Origin: an uncultured Bacteroidales bacterium
GTDB lineage: Bacteria > Bacteroidota > Bacteroidia > Bacteroidales > Paludibacteraceae
Length of the DNA stretch: 49,052 nt
NCBI GenBank assembly: GCA_946186915.1
Contig: CAMHOY010000017.1
Coordinates: 1 to 49,052, forward strand
Reading direction: 5' to 3'
Every line of letters begins with the position of its first letter. Within the stretch, counting starts at the first letter, position 1. The notes under the pieces are model-generated. The model ran no database searches. It saw only the letters and a program-made list of their open reading frames with translations, and was not told the origin of the DNA. Shown in pieces: positions 28,892 to 37,393 of the stretch. The position numbers and the translations under genes are program-made.

Positions 28892-30016
28892 TTACACTAA
28901 TTGGAGTACATTACTTGTAATGTACGACAACTGCTCTTCATCCAACTCCGTGTGCATAGGTAGCGAGAGTACACATGCCGCGAGGCGTTCAGCTACAGGG
29001 AAGTCGCCGTCTTGGTACCGCGGGTCCAAGTACGCTTTTTGCTGATGCAACGGAACAGGGTAGTATATCATCGCCGGAATGCCGGCCTGGGCCAAACCCT
29101 CGCGTAACGTATCGCGGTCTGCTCCTACGACACGAAGGGTGTATTGATGGAAGACATGCGTCGAATGCGCCTGGCGCCCCGGGATAAGAAGTCGTTCGCA
29201 GTTCGCAAAGGCTTCATCATAATATGCGGCTGCTTTCTGACGCGCAGCGATATACTCGTCCAAATGCGGTAACTTGGCATCGAGGATCGCGGCCTGAATA
29301 CTGTCGAGACGGCTGTTAACGCCCACCTCGTCATGGTGGTAACGCACGTGGCAACCATGGTTGGCAATGGCGCGCATATGTTCCGCCAACGCATCATCGT
29401 TCGTGAAGATAGCCCCTCCGTCCCCGTAGCAACCGAGGTTCTTGGAGGGGAAGAAAGAGGTGCAACCGATGTCGCCGATGGTACCTGCCTGTTTCGTCTC
29501 GCCGTTGGCGAAAGTGAACTGCGCACCGATGGCTTGACAGGCATCTTCTACCACGTAGATATGCTTCTCTCTCGCCAAATCCATGAGTGCCTGCATATCT
29601 GCGCATTGACCGAACAGATGCACCGGTACAATGGCCTTCGTGCGGGGTGTGATAGCACGGCGCACAGCCTCTACGTCCATGTTCATCGTTTCCCAGTCCA
29701 CGTCCACTACCACCGGCGTCAGACCTAACAACGCTACCACCTCTGCGGTCGCGATGAAGGTGAAGGTCGGAGTGATGACTTCGTCACCGGGGCGCAGACC
29801 AAGTCCCATCAACGCAATCTGGAGCGCATCGGTTCCATTGCCCACAGGAATAACATGCTTCGCGCCAGTGTATGCCTCCAGATGCTCCTGGAAAGCGGTT
29901 ACTTTCGGACCTTTGATGAACGCAGCGCTGTCGAGCACTTCCTGTATGCCCGCATCAATATCGCCTTTGATACGTTGGTACTGCGTCTGCAGATCGACCA
30001 TTTGAATTTTTCTCAT
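28892..30016 (-). CDS. DegT/DnrJ/EryC1-family sugar aminotransferase
   Basis: 374 residues from MRKIQMVDL at 30016, overlapping the ybbR stop by ATGA. PLP fold type I: VGNGTDALQIALMGLG (cofactor phosphate), ITPTFTFIATAEVV, VHLFGQCADM, VVEDACQAIGA (PLP-ring Asp) and SFFPSKNLGCYGDGG, with the Schiff-base Lys. It resembles WbpE-type enzymes that transaminate 3-keto nucleotide sugars for surface polysaccharide, using glutamate as donor. The nearby NADP-glutamate dehydrogenase is not in the same operon. In many Bacteroidota the gene after ybbR is coaE; here the aminotransferase takes that place. Confidence 0.88.
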   Translation of the reverse strand: MRKIQMVDLQTQYQRIKGDIDAGIQEVLDSAAFIKGPKVTAFQEHLEAYTGAKHVIPVGNGTDALQIALMGLGLRPGDEVITPTFTFIATAEVVALLGLTPVVVDVDWETMNMDVEAVRRAITPRTKAIVPVHLFGQCADMQALMDLAREKHIYVVEDACQAIGAQFTFANGETKQAGTIGDIGCTSFFPSKNLGCYGDGGAIFTNDDALAEHMRAIANHGCHVRYHHDEVGVNSRLDSIQAAILDAKLPHLDEYIAARQKAAAYYDEAFANCERLLIPGRQAHSTHVFHQYTLRVVGADRDTLREGLAQAGIPAMIYYPVPLHQQKAYLDPRYQDGDFPVAERLAACVLSLPMHTELDEEQLSYITSNVLQLV

Positions 30017-30927
30017 TGCTCTACTAAGAATTCCACCACACCCGGATAGACCCAAGCGGCTGTGATGAAGGGGTTGGTATAACTCAGTTCTACGTCTAAC
30101 TTATCCTCGCGTTCCGGCGAGTAGCGGCAGGTCACGTGTACATCATTAGCCTGTATCTGCGCAAAATGCGCCATCCCTACGCGGACTGTCACTTCCACTT
30201 CGGGAGGGAAGAGACGGATACGACGGCCGTCAGGCACTCCGGTCAAATGAATAGGCACGATGAATTTCTTCTCTGTGAAGCGTTCGGTAATGACGCGGAT
30301 GTCCACACTGTCTGTTTCCGCACGCACGCCCTGGGGAATGTCCAGCGCTACGCGCAGAACCGTCGTGTCGCATAACTGCTCAAAACGCATACGCTCCGTA
30401 TAGACCGTATCGATCTTCTGCAGTGTCTTGTCCTGACCAAACAGTTTGAGCCGGGTGCGGCTCAAGCTGGGATTACCCACCATCTGATATTCAACAGCTG
30501 GAGTGATGTCGCAACGTGAGAAAACGGGCACGGATTTCTCCTGCTCCGTAAAATAGGCACAACGCAGTTCTTCAGGGGAGGTCTCTATCAGACGGCTCGT
30601 ACCTTGCAGGATGTCGCTGATACTGCGACGCAAAGCATCCGACGGTACATGAATGGTACCTTTCTCGCCGTGGATATAAGGGTGTAGGTCTATCGTCAGA
30701 CGCAGCGACTCCTTATGGTAGGCATTCAAACGCGAACCCGCATCGCGCACCTCGATCATCACCGTATCAGGCAGACCTCCATCGGCCAAGCCGATGGCAC
30801 TCGGTTTACCCGTATATTGGATAAGAACAGGCACGCGCGTGTTGCGCACGGAATGCATCGCGTGACCATACCAGATACACGCCGCCAGCACCAGAAACAA
30901 CAAAAATGTCAGTATATCCCGTTTCAC
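30013..30927 (-). CDS. YbbR-like protein
   Basis: 304 residues. One membrane helix (about 5-22) with the rest outside the cytoplasm. Repeated YbbR-type beta modules: PVLIQYTGKPSAIGLADGGLPDTVMIEVRDAGS (about 33-65), VEYQMVGNPSLSRTRLKLFGQDKTLQKIDTVYTE (about 145-180), and a third near 215-290 (IVPIHLTGVPDG). It follows yajC by 55 bases of array and precedes the DegT aminotransferase with ATGA overlap. YbbR proteins in Firmicutes activate the diadenylate cyclase CdaA; in Bacteroidota the role is unknown. Confidence 0.8.
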   Translation of the reverse strand: MKRDILTFLLFLVLAACIWYGHAMHSVRNTRVPVLIQYTGKPSAIGLADGGLPDTVMIEVRDAGSRLNAYHKESLRLTIDLHPYIHGEKGTIHVPSDALRRSISDILQGTSRLIETSPEELRCAYFTEQEKSVPVFSRCDITPAVEYQMVGNPSLSRTRLKLFGQDKTLQKIDTVYTERMRFEQLCDTTVLRVALDIPQGVRAETDSVDIRVITERFTEKKFIVPIHLTGVPDGRRIRLFPPEVEVTVRVGMAHFAQIQANDVHVTCRYSPEREDKLDVELSYTNPFITAAWVYPGVVEFLVEQ

Positions 30928-30985
30928 TAATCCGCTAATCCACTAATCCTCTAATCCACTAATCCTCTAATCCACTAATTCACTA
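30926..30985. repeat. CTAATCCA/CTAATCCT octamer array
   Basis: Seven CTAATCCN units between yajC and ybbR. It contains the stop codon of yajC (30983-30985). Confidence 0.9.
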
Positions 30986-31312
30986 CTTCTTTTCAGAAGC
31001 AGCCGCCTCGCTCGCATCCGCGAACACGCTGTCTTTGCTCACTTTGATGGTAACGTCCTTGGCAATGGTGATGATGAAAGCCGCGTCCTGAACCTCCTTG
31101 ATCTCTCCGTAGATACCGCCGGCGGTAACCACTTTGTCGCCTTTCTTCATCGCATCGCGTTGCTTCTGAAGCTCTTTCTGCTTCTTCGTCTGAGGACGGA
31201 TCATGAAGAAATAGAATACTACGAAGATCAGGATCATCATAATCCAGAAACTCCACTGATTGCCTTGTTGTGCAGCGCCTTCCGTAGCCTGCAATAAAAT
31301 GAAATTAAGCAT
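30983..31312 (-). CDS. yajC: Preprotein translocase subunit YajC
   Basis: 109 residues. One membrane helix (about 22-42, WIMMILIFVVFYFFMIRPQTK) with the family signature FYFFMIRPQ, then a charged helix (KKQKELQKQRDAMKKGD) and the beta domain KVVTAGGIYGEIKEVQDAAFIITIAKDVTIKVSKDSV. It joins SecDF at the inner membrane to aid protein export. Sits between nusB and ybbR in the order typical of Bacteroidota. The stop codon is inside the CTAATCCA array. Confidence 0.95.
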   Translation of the reverse strand: MLNFILLQATEGAAQQGNQWSFWIMMILIFVVFYFFMIRPQTKKQKELQKQRDAMKKGDKVVTAGGIYGEIKEVQDAAFIITIAKDVTIKVSKDSVFADASEAAASEKK

Positions 31313-31343
31313 AATGTATAAAGAATTAAAAATATTTGTATGT

Positions 31344-32297
31344 TTATTTAAGCACTTCCGCCTTGAATAACTTTCCTTCGTTCTTCAGCTCCCGCATGAT
31401 CTCTGTCAGGATGCCGTTGATGAACATGTAGTTTTTGTCGCCGGAGTACTCTTTGGTCAACTCGATATACTCGTTCAGCGAGATCGTGATGGCGATATCC
31501 GGGAACTCGAGTATCTCTGCCAGAGCCACCTCTAAGATGACGCGGTCCATGTACGCGATGCGGTCGGCTTCCCAACCTTTCAGATGGCTGTCAATGAGTT
31601 GCTCGTACCGCGTGTGGCCTGCTAACGCTTTCTCCAAGAGCGTCGTGGCGAAATGCAACTCGTCTTCGTTGTCAAACATCTCTAAAAGCGGCGTTTCAGG
31701 CGTACTCTCAGCCGTGAAGCGCTTGATAGTCTTCACTACGTAACTCAACACGATGTTGGCATCCGTCACCCAGTTGGTCTTGTCCAGCACTACCTCCATC
31801 TCGTCCAGCGCCTCCTCTAATGCTTCGTTGTCCGGGAGCAGACTCTGGTAGATAAAACGCCAGATGCGCTTGTCGTCCTCGTAACTGCAACTCTCCGTCT
31901 CCATGTATGCGCGGTACTGCTCGCTCTCCGTCAGACGGCGGTATATGTCGCTTACCGCAGGTATACCGCTGTCCCAACTCAGACGCTGCTCCTGAACGCG
32001 TACACGCAACGCACGGTTGTCAAACAACTGCTGAGCCAAGCGGTTCTCAACGAAACGCCTGTTAGGTGTCCAGTTGGAATGCGTAGCGCGCGCACGAGAG
32101 ATCTGCTCCTCCAGTTGCTGCTGAGCATACGCAGTCAACTCATTGGCGAAATCCAATAGCAGAAAATACAAGTCATACGTGTCGGCAAAACTCTTCAGCA
32201 ACTCCTTGCGTGCCGTAACCGGCGTCTTGCCCTGGTCTTTGTAGTAGGCGAACAGGGTCTGAACGACGCGTGTTCGAACCATCGATCGGTTTATCAT
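31344..32297 (-). CDS. nusB: Transcription antitermination factor NusB
   Basis: 317 residues from MINRSMVRTRVVQTLFAYY at 32297; the open frame to 32408 crosses the promoter. The long form typical of Bacteroidota: an N-terminal helical part (about 1-200) and the conserved NusB core in the C-terminal third (LEKALAGHTRYEQLIDSHLKGWEADRIAYMDRVILEVALAEIL and DIAITISLNEYIELTKEYSGDKNYMFINGIL). NusB binds boxA RNA with S10/NusE for rRNA antitermination. First gene of the long minus-strand run; promoter with a CTTG -33 box at 32356-32387. Confidence 0.92.
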   Translation of the reverse strand: MINRSMVRTRVVQTLFAYYKDQGKTPVTARKELLKSFADTYDLYFLLLDFANELTAYAQQQLEEQISRARATHSNWTPNRRFVENRLAQQLFDNRALRVRVQEQRLSWDSGIPAVSDIYRRLTESEQYRAYMETESCSYEDDKRIWRFIYQSLLPDNEALEEALDEMEVVLDKTNWVTDANIVLSYVVKTIKRFTAESTPETPLLEMFDNEDELHFATTLLEKALAGHTRYEQLIDSHLKGWEADRIAYMDRVILEVALAEILEFPDIAITISLNEYIELTKEYSGDKNYMFINGILTEIMRELKNEGKLFKAEVLK

Positions 32298-32355
32298 AAT
32301 GTCCTTTCTTGTACGTGTATAGGCGCGCACACTCCGCGCGCAAACAAATTTTGTG

Positions 32356-32387
32356 CAAAAGTAGTGCTTTTTTTTGACATATGCAAG
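32356..32387 (-). promoter_or_regulatory. Promoter of nusB run
   Basis: Minus strand CTTG (32384-32387; consensus TTTG), 20 bases with an A8 tract, TACTTTTG (32356-32363). It is the only good promoter seen for the co-directional genes down to 20617. Confidence 0.65.
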
Positions 32388-32462
32388 AGTTTGTATATTT
32401 TTATACAAAAAAGACCCTCGAAGGGGTACTTGTTCTTGCTGTGATCATCTTCGGGCAAACAT

Positions 32463-32500
32463 AGACTAAATACAGAGTAAACACAGAGTAAATACAGAGG
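32463..32500. repeat. 11-bp direct repeats
   Basis: AGACTAAATAC (32463), AGAGTAAACAC (32474), AGAGTAAATAC (32485), then AGAGG. The spacing is one helical turn. They lie between the divergent promoters of nusB and the DUF3276 gene and could be sites for a regulator. Confidence 0.6.
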
Positions 32501-32558
32501 CAACCCGACATATCGAATATTTAATCTAAGTGTAAATAATGGAAAAAAATGCAAATAA

Positions 32559-32590
32559 TTTGCGTATATAAAATATTTTATGTACCTTTG
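32559..32590 (+). promoter_or_regulatory. sigma-ABfr promoter of DUF3276 gene
   Basis: TTTG (32559-32562), 20 bases, TACCTTTG (32583-32590), 32 bases before the ATG at 32622. Confidence 0.75.
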
Positions 32591-32621
32591 CAGCGTTTTT
32601 ATTTCAAATCGGAAGGAAAAT

Positions 32622-33005
32622 ATGGAAAAAGACGAGAGAAGAGAGCCGGAGATCGTGTTCAGTCGTTCGGTGAAAGCAGGCAAACGCATCTATTATTTAG
32701 ATGTACGTAAAGCGCGTAATGAGGACTTGTATCTGTGCATTACGGAGAGTAAACGCCGTCAGGCGGAGGGTGAGGAAGCACCGTCGTTCGAGAAACACAA
32801 ACTGTTCCTTTATAAAGAGGACTTTGCGCATTTCACGGAAGGCCTGAATGAGGTGATCGGATACATCCAAAGTCAGTTGGGCACAATCGAGGAGCGTCCG
32901 GAATGGGTGCCGGAAGCGAAAGCGGAAAATGCCGAAAAAGAAACTGCTGAAGAGGTAGCTGAGGAGTCTAAGAAAAAAGGACTCTTAGGATTTCTTCGGA
33001 AATAA
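32622..33005 (+). CDS. DUF3276, PUR-alpha-like nucleic-acid-binding protein
   Basis: 127 residues from MEKDERREPEIVFSR at 32622; the frame from 32580 starts at the promoter. Residues about 8-85 match DUF3276: IVFSRSVKAGKRIYYLDVRKARNEDLYLCITESKRR, then FEKHKLFLYKEDFAHFTEGLNEVIGYIQ. Members have the PUR fold and bind single-stranded nucleic acid. The acidic/Lys-rich tail (about 95-127) is probably flexible and ends with KKGLLGFLRK. The 3' end overlaps the convergent coaBC gene by 38 bases. Confidence 0.85.
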   Translation: MEKDERREPEIVFSRSVKAGKRIYYLDVRKARNEDLYLCITESKRRQAEGEEAPSFEKHKLFLYKEDFAHFTEGLNEVIGYIQSQLGTIEERPEWVPEAKAENAEKETAEEVAEESKKKGLLGFLRK

Positions 33006-34197
33006 GCGCTTTGGACTGAAGGGGTAGGGCGGTGGTGGCACCATCGGCTTGGAGGATAGTAACCACGTTAGTATCCACGCCAAATCCTGCACCCTTGTCG
33101 CGAAGCGAATTCAGGATAATAGCATCCAGATGTTTGCGTTCCATCTTATGGAGCGCATTCTTTTTTTCATCATTGGTCTCTAACGCAAAACCGATAAGCT
33201 TCTGGTTGGAGCGCTTGCTCTCACCGAGCGCACGCGCTATATCCTGCGTCTCTGTAAGTGGAAGAGCGAATTGAAGGGGGAGAGAGGACGGTTGAGCGCC
33301 GAGCGTTTCCTTCTTGATTTTCTCTTCGGCTTTCTGTGCCGGTGTGAAGTCCGCTACTGCGGCGCATAAGATAGCGCTGCTCATCTTTGGCCAGGCTTGG
33401 ATGCATGCTTCATACATCGCCTGCGCCGAGAGGGCGTCTATACGCCGGATAGTTCCGAAAGGGTTATAGACCGGTGCGGAGACAGCTCCGCAGACGAGTG
33501 TCACTTCGGCTCCGCGTCGTGCGCAAGCCTGCGCCAACGCTACACCCATCTTCCCGGTGGAGTAGTTGCTGATGAATCGGACAGGGTCAATCGGTTCCTG
33601 TGTCCCTCCGGCGGTGATGAGTACGCGCTGACCTTTCATGGTCTGCGGCGTGAGGGCGTATTCCAAGGCTTCCTGCAGTTCCTCTATCTCGGGCATGCGT
33701 CCTTTGCCTGTTGTGCCGCATGCCAAAGGTCCTTCATCCGGTTCCACTACGCGCACGCTTTGCCAAGTACGGATAGTGCGCACTGCGGCCTGCGTAGCAG
33801 GGTTTTCCCACATCTTGTCGTTCATCGCCGGCGCCACGATGATCGGTTTGCGTGCCACGCACGAGGCGATGGTAGTCGTGAGGGCATCATCGGCAATACC
33901 GGCAGCCATCTTTCCCAACACATTCGCCGTCGCCGGCGCTACAATCATCGCATCGCACCATTCGGGCAGCGAGATGTGCTCGGTGGCATGCTCGTTGATA
34001 GCGGCGAACACATCTGAATAAACCCTGCTGCCCGAAACGGTCTGCAGGGTTAGTTCGGTCACGAACTGCAGGGCATTCTTGGTCGTTGCTACCCTTACTT
34101 CCGCGCCCGCTTTGACGAGCGAGCGGATGAGTTCGGGGATCTTGTACGCCGCGATACCGCCGCTGATACCAACCACGATATGTTTGCCAAGTAACAT
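32968..34197 (-). CDS. coaBC: Coenzyme A biosynthesis bifunctional protein CoaBC
   Basis: 409 residues. Residues about 1-185 are the FMN-dependent phosphopantothenoylcysteine decarboxylase (VGISGGIAAYK, the active His in INEHATEHISL, PAMNDKMWENPA, CGTTGKGRMPE with the catalytic Cys). Residues about 190-409 are the phosphopantothenate-cysteine ligase: VLITAGGTQEPIDPVRFISNYSTGKMG, AAVADFTPA, GFALETN. Two steps of CoA synthesis in the cytosol. It follows the omega-subunit gene by 29 bases in the order bamD-omega-coaBC. The 3' end overlaps the DUF3276 gene. Confidence 0.95.
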   Translation of the reverse strand: MLLGKHIVVGISGGIAAYKIPELIRSLVKAGAEVRVATTKNALQFVTELTLQTVSGSRVYSDVFAAINEHATEHISLPEWCDAMIVAPATANVLGKMAAGIADDALTTTIASCVARKPIIVAPAMNDKMWENPATQAAVRTIRTWQSVRVVEPDEGPLACGTTGKGRMPEIEELQEALEYALTPQTMKGQRVLITAGGTQEPIDPVRFISNYSTGKMGVALAQACARRGAEVTLVCGAVSAPVYNPFGTIRRIDALSAQAMYEACIQAWPKMSSAILCAAVADFTPAQKAEEKIKKETLGAQPSSLPLQFALPLTETQDIARALGESKRSNQKLIGFALETNDEKKNALHKMERKHLDAIILNSLRDKGAGFGVDTNVVTILQADGATTALPLQSKALISEEILRVLFS

Positions 34198-34226
34198 AAG
34201 CCTCTCCTCGGCTGGGGTAGGACTTT

Positions 34227-34559
34227 TTACTTCAATGCGTCGTCACGGTTACCGGTGCGGTAAACGAGTTCGCCGTCGATGAACTCCTGGGTTGCCATCA
34301 GCGAGGGTTTGGGCAGACGCTCGTACTGGCGGCTGATCTCAATCTGCTCTTTATTCTCGAAAGTCTCCTCGAGATTGTCCTGCGGGATAGAGAAGTCCTG
34401 CAACTTGGCGTCCAACTCTTTCTTGATGCCTGCGCTGATCTGGTTAGCGCGTTTGGCGATGATAGCTACGGTCTCATAGACATTACCTACCGGCTCGGTG
34501 AGCTGGTTGATGTCACGGGTAACCGTGTTCTTTGGTGCTTTAGAATTCTTGTAATCCAT
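34227..34559 (-). CDS. rpoZ: RNA polymerase omega subunit, Bacteroidota type
   Basis: 110 residues. Matches the diverged omega of Bacteroidota: start MDYKNSKAPKNTVTRDINQL, then NVYETVAIIAKRANQISAGIKKELDAKL, the helix that clamps the beta-prime C-terminus, and a C-terminal tail with QEFIDGELVYR. Starts 3 bases after bamD stops; coaBC follows. The gene order is a strong support, since sequence similarity to classical RpoZ is low. Confidence 0.85.
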   Translation of the reverse strand: MDYKNSKAPKNTVTRDINQLTEPVGNVYETVAIIAKRANQISAGIKKELDAKLQDFSIPQDNLEETFENKEQIEISRQYERLPKPSLMATQEFIDGELVYRTGNRDDALK

Positions 34560-34562
34560 ATC

Positions 34563-35366
34563 TTAGTCTTTTGTTATTTTTCGAATGGTTAGCAGCATTT
34601 TGTCTGCCTCTTTGCGGTGCTTGGAGTCCGGGTACTCGGTAATGAAGTTATAGTACTCATCCTGCGCATCGCGGGCACGCTCTAACTTCAACTCCTCATA
34701 CGAGTTGACCACTTGCTGGTATTTGGACTGCAGGATGAGCCAGTTGAACTCCTCCTGGTACTTGTTGCTCGGATAGTTCTTGAGTGCATTCTTTGAGACG
34801 ATCTCGCAACTGAGGTAGTTATTCCCTAAATAAGAGCCGAGGTTATAATACAGTTGCGCACTCTTCAACTCCTTATATGCCAACTTGTCGTACAGTTCGC
34901 TCATCTCGTGGTATGCCTGCTCGGCGTACGGGCTCTCGGGGAAGAGATCGACGAAGGTCTCAAATGCCTCGATGGCATTATTCGTAATCGTCTGGTCCAA
35001 TCGGGCATCCGGTGAGTCCAGATACTGGCAATGACCGATTTGGAAATAGGCTTCTGTCGCATACTTACCCTTTGGGTAATTACGTACGTATGCCTGGTAG
35101 TAATCGGTCGCGGACTCGTACAACTTCTGCCCCATATAGCAACGCGCCAGGTAGGCGAGAATGTCTTCCGAACGCTCCGAGCCGCGGTAATACGCTGTCA
35201 CGTCATCCAACAGGGTCTGCGCCTTCACATACTGCTTGTCGTTGAAGTAATTCAGCGCCGCCTGATATTTCTCCTCAGGGTCACGTGACTTCAACAAACG
35301 CTGGTACTCCCCACAACTCGTGAGAACCACCATACAAAGCAATATGAGATAAATTTTTTCGCGCAT
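34563..35366 (-). CDS. bamD: Outer-membrane assembly lipoprotein BamD
   Basis: 267 residues. Lipoprotein signal MREKIYLILLCMVVLTSC with Cys18. Five TPR-like repeats follow: EEKYQAALNYFNDKQYVKAQTLLDDV, DILAYLARCYMGQKLYESATDYYQAYVRNYP, EAYFQIGHCQYL, AIEAFETFVDLFPESPYAEQA, and a last pair near 210-260. BamD works with BamA to insert outer-membrane barrels. First gene of bamD-omega-coaBC, promoter at 35384-35415. Confidence 0.93.
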   Translation of the reverse strand: MREKIYLILLCMVVLTSCGEYQRLLKSRDPEEKYQAALNYFNDKQYVKAQTLLDDVTAYYRGSERSEDILAYLARCYMGQKLYESATDYYQAYVRNYPKGKYATEAYFQIGHCQYLDSPDARLDQTITNNAIEAFETFVDLFPESPYAEQAYHEMSELYDKLAYKELKSAQLYYNLGSYLGNNYLSCEIVSKNALKNYPSNKYQEEFNWLILQSKYQQVVNSYEELKLERARDAQDEYYNFITEYPDSKHRKEADKMLLTIRKITKD

Positions 35367-35383
35367 CCCGCCAAATTAGCCTG

Positions 35384-35415
35384 CAAAAGTACTGCTTTTT
35401 TTTGAATTATGCAAA
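35384..35415 (-). promoter_or_regulatory. sigma-ABfr promoter of bamD operon
   Basis: Minus strand TTTG (35412-35415), 20 bases with an A8 tract, TACTTTTG (35384-35391). Confidence 0.78.
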
Positions 35416-35423
35416 TAAATTCT

Positions 35424-36449
35424 TTATTTTGTCGTCATTTCTGCCCATTTAGCGGACTCAATGACCCGTAAACTGTCATTTTCTGCTACAATCAGATAGC
35501 ACGCTGCGTCACCGGCTTGGTCAATCATCTCCAGTGCATCTTCTGCACCCAAAACCATACACGCGGTAGCAAAAGCATCGGCACGCATACAGGATGAACT
35601 GACGACCGTGGCACTGAGCAGCGAGTGTTGCACAGGGTAGCCCGTGCGCGGGTCAATGGTGTGACTCCGGCGCTCGCCGTCCACATAGTAGTAATTGCGG
35701 TAGTTGCCGCTGGTAGCCATACAGATGTCGCTCACTGCCAGCACTTGTTGCAAATCCTCCTGCGCCCCTTCGTTATTGAGGTTGGGTTTGGTGATGCCTA
35801 TATGCCATGGTTCGCCTTTGTCATTCACGCCATGTGCCACCACTTCGCCGCCTATATCGACGAGGCTGTTCGTGCATCCCTGACGGCGCAGTACCTCGGT
35901 AATCATGTCGCAGGCCTGGCCTTTGGCTACGGCTCCTGCATCGAGCTGGATGCGGTAGTCGTCTTTGACCACGCGGTGGTTCACCAGAGCCACTTTCTCA
36001 AATCCTACGAACTCGCGGAGCGAGTCTATTGTCTGATTGCTGATAGTTGAAAACTGATCGCTCTTTTTGCCAAAACCGAACGCTTTGACGAGTGGTGCAA
36101 CGGTGATGTCGAAGGCGCCGTGCGAGAGGGCATAAACCTGCTCCGCCTCGTTCCACATGGCCTCGAAAGCGGCATCCGTTGTGGTGTCGCGATTCGCATT
36201 GACCGCCGAGAGAACGGAGTGGGGATTGAACATACTCAGACTGTTGTCGAAAGCCGTCAGGGCAGCCTGAATGCTGTCTCTCAAATCGACGCGCGCTTCG
36301 TAGCGAATATTGTAATACGTACCGAAGACCTTCCCTTCGTTGTGGAAATAGCGCAAATCAGGTTCGTCCTTCCAACCCCAGATCAGCAGTACCGCCACGC
36401 CTAAACCGATGAGTGCACTGATTGTATGTTGCTTCCTTGTCCCCTTCAC
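35424..36449 (-). CDS. apbE: FAD:protein FMN transferase ApbE
   Basis: 341 residues, GTG start at 36449. The N-terminal helix (about 10-25) anchors or exports it. ApbE signatures: VFGTYYNIRYE, SMFNPHSVLSAVN, DAGAVAKGQACDMI (FAD/Mg), LVDIGGEVVAHG, ATSGNYRNYYYVDGERRSHTIDPRTGYPV and ADAFATACMVLG. It attaches FMN to Thr residues of flavoproteins such as the NQR and RNF subunits. The spacer to the upstream barrel gene is a CTTTCTC/CTTTCAA array. Possibly cotranscribed with the barrel genes. Confidence 0.93.
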   Translation of the reverse strand: MKGTRKQHTISALIGLGVAVLLIWGWKDEPDLRYFHNEGKVFGTYYNIRYEARVDLRDSIQAALTAFDNSLSMFNPHSVLSAVNANRDTTTDAAFEAMWNEAEQVYALSHGAFDITVAPLVKAFGFGKKSDQFSTISNQTIDSLREFVGFEKVALVNHRVVKDDYRIQLDAGAVAKGQACDMITEVLRRQGCTNSLVDIGGEVVAHGVNDKGEPWHIGITKPNLNNEGAQEDLQQVLAVSDICMATSGNYRNYYYVDGERRSHTIDPRTGYPVQHSLLSATVVSSSCMRADAFATACMVLGAEDALEMIDQAGDAACYLIVAENDSLRVIESAKWAEMTTK

Positions 36450-36492
36450 CTTTCTCCTTTCTCCTTTCTCCTTTCAACTTTCAACTTTCACC
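36450..36492. repeat. TTTCTCC/TTTCAAC heptamer array
   Basis: Three TTTCTCC units and three TTTCAAC/TTTCACC units fill the space between the barrel gene and apbE. Confidence 0.85.
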
Positions 36493-36496
36493 TTCC

Positions 36497-37375
36497 TTAG
36501 AACCAGAAGCCGATACCGATGACGCCGTTCAATTTTTGTGTGTAGAGTTTGTCGTCACCGGCCGCTTTCCACAGAACAACATTGTATCCCGGGTCATTCG
36601 GGTCGGTCACCATGCCGTCAGGGTTCAGACTGCCTTGGGCAAACAGATTGATGGAGCAATGATCAAGTTCCCACTCCTTGTCGACCTTCAGGCTGATGTT
36701 GGTCACTGCAAATTTGCCGTTGCCGTACAGGTCACTCTTCCAGGGGGACATACCCAGTTGTGCACCAAGTGTTACACCGGCATCCTCGAAGGTGTAGTCG
36801 TAGCCCAATTCAAGATAACTGGACCATGCACGTCTCGGATCACCCGTGATATCATCGTACACGAGGTCGCTACCGGCAACGGTGGTATACCAGTTGATGT
36901 ACGCACCGGCTTTGTCGCCGAACATATGGCCGAAGTTATAACCGATCCATACTTCCGTGGTGCTGCTGTTGACCGGATTGGCATCCAGGTCGGCTACGCT
37001 CTGCCAGGAGAAGAAGTTGGAACCGCCGAAATAATAGTAGTGGTTAAAACCGATGCCGAGACCGTACACGGAGAAAGAACCGATGATGTCCAACTCCGGC
37101 ATAAAACGGGTAAAACCCGATCCGTCGCCCTGGTCTTTGCGGAACGTCCAGTCCGAAGAACCCAGACTGGCCCACGCGCCGACACGCAACGAGGTGTGCT
37201 CGCCGTCAAAACCGATCTCTACGTCCGGTTGAAAACTCAAACCTCCGTTGTACTGTCCACGCCAGATATAAGCGCTGACGATCTCTGCGCCTGCATCGTA
37301 GGCGAACTCCACTTCTGCTTTAGCAGAAATAACCACCGCCATGACAGCGGCTACAAGAACTAATACTCTTTTCAT
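36497..37375 (-). CDS. Outer-membrane beta-barrel protein, TorF/Gcw_chp-like
   Basis: 292 residues. Signal peptide about 1-20. The mature part starts with a strand and the motif AYIWRGQYNGGLSFQPDVEIGF, typical of Gcw_chp/TorF-like barrels (SxYxxRG), and alternates amphipathic strands and turns, ending in Phe (GVIGIGFWF), the outer-membrane insertion signal. A paralogue (37394) lies 18 bases upstream; both share RAWSSYxELxYxxxF and TPW/SPW blocks. Function unknown; possibly a porin. Confidence 0.8.
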   Translation of the reverse strand: MKRVLVLVAAVMAVVISAKAEVEFAYDAGAEIVSAYIWRGQYNGGLSFQPDVEIGFDGEHTSLRVGAWASLGSSDWTFRKDQGDGSGFTRFMPELDIIGSFSVYGLGIGFNHYYYFGGSNFFSWQSVADLDANPVNSSTTEVWIGYNFGHMFGDKAGAYINWYTTVAGSDLVYDDITGDPRRAWSSYLELGYDYTFEDAGVTLGAQLGMSPWKSDLYGNGKFAVTNISLKVDKEWELDHCSINLFAQGSLNPDGMVTDPNDPGYNVVLWKAAGDDKLYTQKLNGVIGIGFWF

Positions 37376-37393
37376 TTCAATTGTTTGTTATGT

